A stretch of 28,018 bases of DNA, taken from positions 1 through 28,018 of the forward strand of contig JANQBS010000399.1 in assembly GCA_033085395.1 (NCBI GenBank), written 5' to 3'. Position numbers and translations under genes: made by a program. Below are positions 22,047-28,018 of this stretch, in pieces. Origin of the DNA: Xanthoparmelia taractica. Taxonomy: Eukaryota > Ascomycota > Lecanoromycetes > Lecanorales > Parmeliaceae. The notes under the pieces were generated by a model that was given only the letters and a program-made list of their open reading frames with translations, was not told the origin of the DNA and ran no database searches. How positions within the stretch are numbered: position 1 is the first letter of the stretch; the number at the start of each line of letters is the position of its first letter.

Positions 22047-22504
22047 TCATCCCCTTCCGTGCTGCCATCTCCGCCCATACGCCCATTGCAACGCTCGCAC
22101 AGCACACATGCCCGCGATTATGAAACCCGCTCCTAGAATCGTCCAGGGAATACCGCTTTTGTCGAGGAAGTGGAGGAATGCGTTGAGGGTGTTGAGCTAG
22201 ATGGGGTAGGGGAGGCGTTAGTAGGTGAGTGGTGTTGATGAGTGAGGCGATGGAAGAGAGAGAGAAAAGGGAAGTGGAATTGGGAGAGGGGATGGGAGGT
22301 ACGAACGAGGGTGTTTGTGGGGCTCGGAGACGTGGTCACTGGCGGTGGAGGTAATGCTTCGAGTTGATGGGTTGGCTTTGGTGGTGGTGGTGGTGGTGCG
22401 AGGGAGTAGATTGTAAAGGGGGTTGCGGTGGCGAGGGTAAGGGTGCGGAGGATGTTTGTTGTATAGCTGATTGTTTTTGTTGTTGTTGGTGTTGGTGAAG
22501 ACAT
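22047..22504 (-). CDS. Small putative membrane protein (model uncertain)
   Basis: I propose two exons, 22504-22307 and 22196-22047, for a 115-aa protein. The intron (22306-22197, 110 nt) has an unusual GTTCGT donor but a good CTAAC branch site and CTAG acceptor, and both exons are in phase. The first exon begins MSSPTPTTTKTISYTTNILR and continues into a Pro-rich stretch encoded by a GGT/CCA microsatellite. The second exon, LNTLNAFLHFLDKSGIPWTI onward, carries a convincing membrane helix (about residues 83-106) and a positively charged tail (GRRWQHGRG). I do not recognise the family. This could instead be the 3' part of a larger gene starting at 23018: an intron 22790-22509 would join both in phase into a 165-aa protein with up to three membrane segments. 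Confidence 0.4.
22380..22398. repeat. (GGT)6 microsatellite
   Basis: Six GGT units on the plus strand encode a Pro run in the minus-strand frame of the small membrane-protein model. Length changes here would alter the Pro count without shifting the frame. Confidence 0.7.
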
Positions 22505-22675
22505 GTTTCTGGAATGCACGGGTTGGCGTGGAAGAAGTTTCGGCGTAGCGAGTGGGAAGAGTGCAAGGGAGATTCTTGTTCAGCATGTTCAACACTACCT
22601 TATCTGACACTGTCATCACCTCATCAAGTCTCGAGCACCTAAACTCGAAGCCTAACTCCCCACTCTCACCTCACA

Positions 22676-23018
22676 TCAAACCGCTTCCCTCCCTCTTTGC
22701 CTCCCTGCTGCCGCTCTCCTTCCTCCCCCTCCATCACCGCTACGCTCCCCCGCACCCCCTGCGAAATAAACGTGGGACCAGACCGGGTACCTCAGCTCCA
22801 AATACACCATGCCCGCCGCGAACAGAACAGAGCTTGCGCCAACGATGCACAGGAGAAGCGGCATATAGAGCACTTTTTGGAAACCGGCGTGGAGTTGTTC
22901 GGACTGTAAGGTGCAGGTTAGCGGTGTTTTGGTGTCAAGGAAGGGAGGGGAAGGGAGAGAGGAGAAGTAAAGTAGAGGGCCATACAAGTGGGAGGGTGGA
23001 GTCTGTTGTTGTGAGCAT
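22676..23018 (-). CDS. Small single-pass membrane protein (3' end uncertain)
   Basis: Exon 1 is 23018-22986 (MLTTTDSTLPL). The intron is 22985-22904, with a GTATGG donor, a GCTAACC branch region and a TTACAG acceptor. Exon 2 runs from 22903. If exon 2 is read to its stop at 22676 the protein is 86 aa. Exon 2 starts SEQLHAGFQKVLYMP and has one clear membrane helix (about residues 22-47, rich in Leu, Val and Ala), followed by YPVWSHVYFAGG and then a Gly/Arg-rich tail that looks non-coding. Because of that tail I suspect splicing out of exon 2, most simply at the donor at 22790 (after LELR). That donor would be in phase with the frame at 22508 and fuse this exon to the neighbouring model. The splice signals of the first intron and the helix make a real gene likely; its 3' structure is not settled. 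No family was recognised. Confidence 0.45.
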
Positions 23019-23446
23019 TGTAGGTGATGGATGTTGTGGATGTGTGGAGGGTGCTGGGAGAGAGATGAGTGGGTAGGTAGATTGATTTTGTTTTGGGGAA
23101 TTGTTTAGAGTGGGCGGGATGTTGTTGATAATCTGGGGAGGTTGGTGGTTTGTTGACAAGTGTTGTTGTGCCAAGCGTTTACCAACTGAAAGGGTAGCAG
23201 CCCGGTGAATACGACGACGGGTAGGCTTATGCAAGCCTAAAATCACTAGAATTCGCGGGACGTTATCAATACTTCTGCAGGGAGTCCTATATATTGGTGA
23301 ATGTGTGGCTCTCCACGGGGTTTTGGGCCCTTGAGCGTACTACTTTCCAATATGGAGCCCCGTGAAAATCGTTGATATCGTCCAAGGCGGATGCTTCCTA
23401 AAGGTTTTCGGTCATGTGGATTCTCACCCAGCTCGTGGACATAGAA
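23019..23446. other. Intergenic region upstream of the small membrane-protein gene
   Basis: This region holds the promoter of the leftward gene starting at 23018 and the 3' flank of the leftward transporter gene ending at 23447. I see no supported coding or RNA gene. Confidence 0.5.
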
Positions 23447-24973
23447 TTAGCATTCTCCGGACTTTTCGTGCTGTGTTGCAGACAGATTGCCGTTCATATT
23501 GGGGCTTTCGATACTCTCCATCCCTCGCCATCTCTCGCCATACCGTCTCATTACCAAGAACAAAGGCACACTGAAGGCTCCAACGACTGCGTAGATGGTG
23601 AAACACCAACCAACACCGACGCCATCAATGACAGCCTGCAAAGCTCCGACTCCTGCAGCACTCAACGCGCACCTGACGAGATTGTAGCTCGCCTGCACTG
23701 TCGCACTGCGTCCAGGATTAAGATCTGTCAGGAGGGTGCCGCAAACGGAGAAGACCGCTACTTGAGTACTTCCGGTAATAAATTGCATTACCAAAGGTGC
23801 GGCAACCGAGGTTTTCGCCTGTAATGTCCACCCGTATCCCGCGGTTGCGATCGCGCTCAGTACGAGAAAAGGGAACACTGATCTCAATCTTGCACGCTCA
23901 ATAGGAAATCTTGCCAGGTTATCGGATGTCTTGGAGACCGGCAGCCCGTATTTGCGAGCTGTAACGCGATAGTCGTAGTTGAGGAGTCTTCCGTTGAGAT
24001 ACGCAGCAACGATACCGCCGAGGCCCGACGGAAGGTAGAGTAGACCAGCCGTGAGGTATTTCAGAGAGTACAGATGGATCATTTGGGTAGAAAGTGATGC
24101 TGCAAGACAACCAAAGATGGTATACTGAAGGCCACCTACCGTGAGGACGATGAAGTTGGATTTGTTGAATAAGGTACTCAGACAGCTCAAAGGGTTCGGA
24201 AACGAGAACGGCGGTGGGGTTTGCTCTGTCAGAGGCTTGCGAGTAGTTATAAGTGAGTAGATGGAACGACTTATCAAGCGGGCTGGGAGTATGCTGCCAT
24301 CTCCGACTAACTTTCTTGATGTTTCTGGAAGGAAGATGAATAAGGCAAGGAGATGGGTACCACCAAGTATAGATAAGAGCCAGAAGATCCAATGCCATGA
24401 AAGCTTTTCCGCCAAAACGCCACCAAGGACTGGACCTATGGAAGGTGCTGCGTTTGTAAAACCCATAAGGATGCCCATATACGACCCTCGTTCTGCAGGA
24501 GTCGAGATGTCCGCAATGATCCCATATGCCAATGCTATCGTGCTCGAGGCGCCAGCGCTCTGTAAACACCTCAAGACTACTAGGGCCGTGTAGCTGTCCT
24601 GTAAGGCTAGTCCAAGGTTGGCACCAAAGTACATTGTCAGGGCGACGAGACTGATGGGACGTCGGCCGATACGATCTGCAAGGTCTCCCAAAATAGAAGG
24701 TGCGATACCAGCTACAACTAAGTATGCTGTGATAGTAAGATTGACGGCTTCAATGGAATTATGCAAAGACCGGCTCAGAGCAGTGATGGCCGGGTAGTAA
24801 ATGAAGGACGACAGACCAGAGAACGTGGCGGAGATGGAAGCTGCGTATGCCAGGCCATATTTCTGCACTGGAGTAAAGGAAGAAAAAGCCACGTTGATTT
24901 CCGGATGAGATTCTGTCGCTTCATTCGAGGTCAACGCAGACGCTGAATGGATTTTCTTGGACTCAGAAGCCAT
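23447..24973 (-). CDS. MFS drug:H+ antiporter, DHA1 family (QDR-like)
   Basis: A single intron-less frame of 508 aa, a usual length for 12-helix DHA1 transporters. The N-terminal 35 residues are cytosolic and hydrophilic. The first helix is around YGLAYAASISATFSGLSSFI. Motif A is LGDLADRIGRRPI (95-107). The motif B Arg is R135 in LRCLQSAGASS. Motif C is GFTNAAPSIGPVLGG (171-185), the proline/glycine antiporter signature. After helix 6 comes LPETSRKLVGDGS, the PETxRxxVGxGS pattern seen in QDR/AQR/DTR-type transporters, and then a cytosolic central loop. The second six helices follow. The protein probably sits in the plasma membrane and exports drugs, organic acids or polyamines; the substrate cannot be told. 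The next upstream sequence is normal DNA for only about 260 bp before the AT-rich RIP block. No premature stops or frameshifts are seen, so the gene itself escaped mutation. There are no biosynthetic genes beside it. Confidence 0.9.
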   Translation of the reverse strand: MASESKKIHSASALTSNEATESHPEINVAFSSFTPVQKYGLAYAASISATFSGLSSFIYYPAITALSRSLHNSIEAVNLTITAYLVVAGIAPSILGDLADRIGRRPISLVALTMYFGANLGLALQDSYTALVVLRCLQSAGASSTIALAYGIIADISTPAERGSYMGILMGFTNAAPSIGPVLGGVLAEKLSWHWIFWLLSILGGTHLLALFIFLPETSRKLVGDGSILPARLISRSIYSLITTRKPLTEQTPPPFSFPNPLSCLSTLFNKSNFIVLTVGGLQYTIFGCLAASLSTQMIHLYSLKYLTAGLLYLPSGLGGIVAAYLNGRLLNYDYRVTARKYGLPVSKTSDNLARFPIERARLRSVFPFLVLSAIATAGYGWTLQAKTSVAAPLVMQFITGSTQVAVFSVCGTLLTDLNPGRSATVQASYNLVRCALSAAGVGALQAVIDGVGVGWCFTIYAVVGAFSVPLFLVMRRYGERWRGMESIESPNMNGNLSATQHEKSGEC

Positions 24974-25024
24974 CTTTCAGTCATGGTTGAGGTGGGTCAA
25001 CGATTACGACTGCGATATTCACGT

Positions 25025-25055
<31 letters not shown>

Positions 25056-25234
25056 CTATCTAGTATATCTAGGAGTAGCAAGAAACCGTCAGTCTGGGCC
25101 ACCAGGGATTATCGGGATTTAAGCCTATAGAAGCTAGCAGTCGCTTGTTCACTAACAGCGGGTGCTCGCTTTGATTACCACGCATAGCAGCTAGTGGCAG
25201 CCAGTTGGTTGAGTGCTGAAAGAAGAAATCGAAG
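24974..25234. promoter_or_regulatory. Probable promoter region of the MFS transporter
   Basis: The transporter's upstream region is bounded on the right by the AT-rich block, leaving about 260 bp of ordinary composition. It contains an ATAG microsatellite. No factor site was recognised. Confidence 0.4.
25025..25055. repeat. (ATAG)n microsatellite
   Basis: About seven and three-quarter perfect copies of ATAG lie 52-82 bp upstream of the transporter ATG. GATA cores are present in every unit, so it is also an array of potential GATA-factor sites; that is inference. Confidence 0.85.
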
Positions 25235-25893
25235 TAGCTTTATTATTCTAGGCAAGTTATACGCGTACACTCCCTTTTACTAGGCGTATATATTCTCGGT
25301 CTTTAGTTTCTTTCTAAATTCTCCTCGAACTTCATGATTCTAAATCTCTATCTTAGATTCTCTACTTACTTAATACGATATCTTTAAAAAAAAAACATAT
25401 ATTTATATTCTTTAGACTACATTTATAGAAAAATTATAATAATATAATTATAAAATATATAATAAGAGTAAAGAGAGTACATATAAGAGAGCGTAATCGT
25501 CTAGGAACACGCTATACTTTATATAGGCTATCCCTACGCTAATATTATCTCCTTACGAAATCTTTTAAATATTTCGACTACTTACTATATATCTATATAT
25601 TAGCTATAAAATATAGTCTACTAATTTAGTCTATTCTTAGTCTATAAACTAGTCTTCGTAGTAATAGTCTTAAAATATTTAATATTCTTATTTCTAAGAA
25701 TATTATACGCTCGAGATTTCTTAGTTCGAGTCTAATCTAACGTTTTTCTAGTCTTCTAAACTTAAATTTCTTTATAAATAACTATCTTAGAGCGAGTCTT
25801 ATACGAGTATATTATATCTTCTTTCTAAATTATCGTATTAAGCTTCGCTTTATAAGCTATTCGATTTATTATAGCGTATTAAATTCCAGCTAA

Positions 25894-25910
25894 TTCTCGC
25901 TCAGCGAGAA
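25894..25910. repeat. GC-rich hairpin in AT block
   Basis: TTCTCGCT-C-AGCGAGAA is a perfect 8-bp inverted repeat around a single base. Its centre keeps a CA dinucleotide, which is otherwise nearly absent in this block. Confidence 0.6.
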
Positions 25911-26240
25911 GTCTTAATAATATCTTCGCTTTAGTTCTATAAATATATCTATTAAATATCTTATCGATTAGAAATAAGTCTTATAACTTCTTTTTATATT
26001 AAGTAACTTAACGATATATATAGAGAAGAAGCTAGTCTTCTAGATTAGATACTTTTTACTCTAAAGTTATAGATCTTTCTAAAGAGTCTCTTCGCTAAAA
26101 CTTAATTAAATAATCTAAAATTACGTTAGAATTATAGAAAATTAGATCTACTTTTCGCTATATCGATATAATAATAAAACTCTTAAATACTCGATTACGA
26201 ACTATCTAAAAATTAGCTAAGAAATTATAAGGAATTGATT

Positions 26241-26259
26241 CGCTAGCGCTTCGCAAGCG
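26241..26259. repeat. GC-rich double palindrome in AT block
   Basis: CGCTAGCG (26241-26248) overlaps CGCTT-CGC-AAGCG (26247-26259). Both are self-complementary. A CA is retained in the second one. Confidence 0.55.
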
Positions 26260-26640
26260 GTCTAACTAATATAAGAGACGTATAGTTAATACGATAATAA
26301 TTTCTTTATTAAATACTAAGTTCTAATAAAACTTATTTCTAAGAAATACGAAAATTCTAGAGTATACGAAGACGATATATAATCGTTAAGGCTTCGTTAA
26401 GATCTTAGATTATAAATCTCGTAATAAACTCTAAATCTATATATAATCGACGCTAATACGTATATAGCGCTAGGTCTAATAATTATCTTCTCTCTTAGAC
26501 TCTAATCTCTAAATACTATTTAATATAATATTCTTAATACGTAATATAAAAAACCTTTAAATCTTATAAAAAAAAAGAAAAAGTACTTATAAATAATATT
26601 ATTTTTATAATATTAGCTTTATTTATTAATAGCAAAAGAT

Positions 26641-26659
26641 ACGCGCTATATACGCGCGT
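26641..26659. repeat. GC-rich hairpin in AT block
   Basis: ACGCGC-TATATAC-GCGCGT is a 6-bp inverted repeat with a 7-base loop, and stands out from surrounding DNA made almost only of A and T. Confidence 0.5.
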
Positions 26660-26842
26660 TAGTACTATTATATATATAATATTTACTAATTATAATTATC
26701 TCGATTCTATTATATTAATTATTAATGTATAATATAAACTCTCTTTATAATATAATAATTTTAATAATATTCTTAGAGTATTAATAATTAATTTAATATA
26801 CTATAAATAACGTAAATACTAAGTATACGTAGAAGACTCGAC

Positions 26843-27039
26843 TTATTAAAAAATCTTAATTTCTTTAAGTAATAAAGAAAAAGAATTCTTCTAATACGTT
26901 ATCGTTTCTATAACGTAAAATAAATATATTTATAGCAAAACGATATATATTATTAATAGTTTATTAAAAAAATTCTCTAGCTTCTTTTATAGACGCGTAG
27001 AAGAAATTCTTTTATACGTGATATTATTTCTATAGCGTA
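26843..27039. repeat. Diverged ~120-bp tandem duplication in AT block
   Basis: 26843-26917 and 26961-27039 align in order with small gaps: TTATTAAAAAA, a TTCTTT-like run, AAGAAxTTCTT, xxATACGT and TTTCTATAxCGTA recur at an offset of 118-122. The match is by eye, and AT-rich composition raises chance similarity. Confidence 0.35.
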
Positions 27040-27567
27040 TATTACTAATTACTCTAAAATATATAAATTATACGTTATCTATCTTAATTCTTAGCGGGCT
27101 ATTATTAAATAATTAATAGCTACGTATTTATATCTCTTTATAGAACTATTTTAACTTCTATAATAAAAGAGCGTAGAATTAATTTATTATTTTATTAATA
27201 GCGATATCGATAATATAATAATTCAATTAATTAAAATTATTAGAAAAACTTTATCGACGATATATTAATAACGATATCGTAAGAAATAACTACTAGCGTC
27301 TTTTAGTATTAATAAATTTATCTTCGCTCGTCTTAAACTTTTCTTTTCTTTATAATATCTAATATATATCTTATAAGTCTTTACTCTAACGCTATAATAT
27401 CGCTCTTAGATATATTAATATTAACGTATTATTAGTTAAATACTTATTATTAGTAATACGGGCCGGAAAGATCTAATATATTTAATGGAATATTTTATAT
27501 TATATCGTATTATATCATATCATGAAAGGGTATTATAAAGGAATTATATTAGATTACTTATAAAGAT

Positions 27568-27680
27568 ATAAGATAAGAAATTACTAATATTATGAAATGG
27601 TCTGAGAAATTTCTAATATATATAGAGGTATTTCATAATGTAGATTATTTCTTATATTAGGTGGCGAATAAGATAAGAAA
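27568..27680. repeat. Imperfect inverted repeat and 13-bp direct repeat
   Basis: 27573-27598 and 27630-27655 form an imperfect inverted repeat (21 of 26 positions pair, with identical outer 9 and inner 10 bases). The 13-mer ATAAGATAAGAAA occurs at 27568-27580 and again at 27668-27680, exactly 100 bp apart. This could be a remnant of a terminal repeat or a small hairpin element. Confidence 0.45.
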
Positions 27681-27950
27681 ATTTTAGATTAACGTATAAA
27701 TTAGGGCGAAATTAGCTTAAGTAATTATTAAACTCCGACACTTAATAAGTAATATTAAGATAAATTCCATTCTAATTTAATCTCTCTAAGTAAATATAAT
27801 TATTCTAATAAATAATAACTACAATAATAACTACAATATATTATTTTCTTAAATTGTAATCTACGTAAGATTGCTAAGTCGATCTCTTCTCTAATTACTT
27901 ATAAAACGATTTTAGATTATCTCTCTTATTTTTTTCGCAGATTGTCACGA

Positions 27951-28018
27951 ACGAATGGACGTGTAGTGGGATTGACTGCTTCTTTTTGGGATTGAATATG
28001 CTACGAAGGCTCTGAAAA
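27951..28018. other. Normal-composition DNA at right edge
   Basis: CA, TG and GC-containing words return. The stretch is too short to assign a gene. Confidence 0.4.

Larger units (their letters stand above)
25235..27950. mobile_element. AT-rich, RIP-degraded repeat block (probable transposon relic)
   Basis: The composition changes abruptly near 25235 and returns to normal near 27950. Within it stops are dense in all frames and no open frame of note survives. The dinucleotides CA and TG are nearly missing while CG persists. In 26041-26220, for example, I find no CA and no TG but six CG. That is what CpA-to-TpA RIP on both strands leaves behind. RIP acts on duplicated DNA, so the source was most likely one or more transposons. 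I cannot name the element class because no protein motif, terminal repeat or target-site duplication is readable. The part after about 27440 is less mutated. Confidence 0.7.

Noticed and set aside
22552..23076. 174-codon plus-strand frame over the small membrane-protein locus
   Set aside because: Low-complexity Pro/Ser/Gly sequence with no motif. The minus strand has splice signals and membrane helices.
27250..27270. Reading FIDDILI on the plus strand, similar to the reverse transcriptase YxDD motif
   Set aside because: Neither the upstream nor the downstream sequence in that frame resembles a reverse transcriptase even allowing for RIP stops. A seven-residue match in TA-rich DNA is easily chance.
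25235..27950. Possibility that the AT-rich block is mitochondrial DNA inserted in the nucleus
   Set aside because: Specific loss of CA/TG with CG kept is a RIP pattern, and no mitochondrial gene fragment was recognised. GC clusters known in yeast mitochondria made me consider it.

Overview
This is nuclear DNA from a filamentous ascomycete (Pezizomycotina; Dothideomycetes is the best guess, held loosely). The reasons are the many short introns of about 45-80 nt with GTRNGT-type donors and CTAAC/CTGAC-like branch sites, the sequence style of several core eukaryotic proteins, and an AT-rich block at the right end that looks like a transposon relic destroyed by RIP (repeat-induced point mutation). 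I found no rRNA, tRNA, CRISPR array or intact transposon.

Layout, left to right. 1-392 holds no gene. 393-3654 (minus) is an SFI1-type centrin-binding spindle pole body protein. A divergent promoter region of about 0.9 kb leads to 4535-4879 (plus), a small disordered Gly-rich protein of unknown function. Convergent to it is 5167-8464 (minus), cytoplasmic isoleucyl-tRNA synthetase, with three TGACTC motifs just upstream of its start. After a gene-poor stretch of about 1.1 kb comes 9600-12609 (minus), the vesicle tether USO1/p115 in six exons. It diverges from 13274-16543 (plus), the nuclear 5'-3' exoribonuclease RAT1 in four exons. 17018-21229 (plus) is RAV1 of the RAVE V-ATPase assembly complex, in five exons. 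22047-23018 (minus) holds one or two small membrane-protein genes that are hard to model. 23447-24973 (minus) is an intact single-exon MFS drug/H+ antiporter of the DHA1 (QDR-like) type.

From about 25235 to 27950 the sequence becomes extremely AT-rich with no open frames. CpA and TpG are almost absent while CpG persists, which is the signature of RIP. Inside it sit three short GC-rich hairpins and, near its right end, a less mutated part with an inverted repeat and a 13-bp direct repeat. The last 60 or so bases return to normal composition.

The recognised genes are separate housekeeping functions (spindle pole duplication, tRNA charging, ER-Golgi tethering, RNA decay/termination, vacuolar acidification). 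They do not form a pathway or secondary-metabolite cluster. The accessory part is the right end, where a transporter gene abuts the RIP block. I did not find a convincing new multi-gene system. The most testable oddities are the GC hairpins in the RIP block, the probable amino-acid-control sites plus overlapping upstream frame at the isoleucyl-tRNA synthetase gene, and the small membrane-protein locus.
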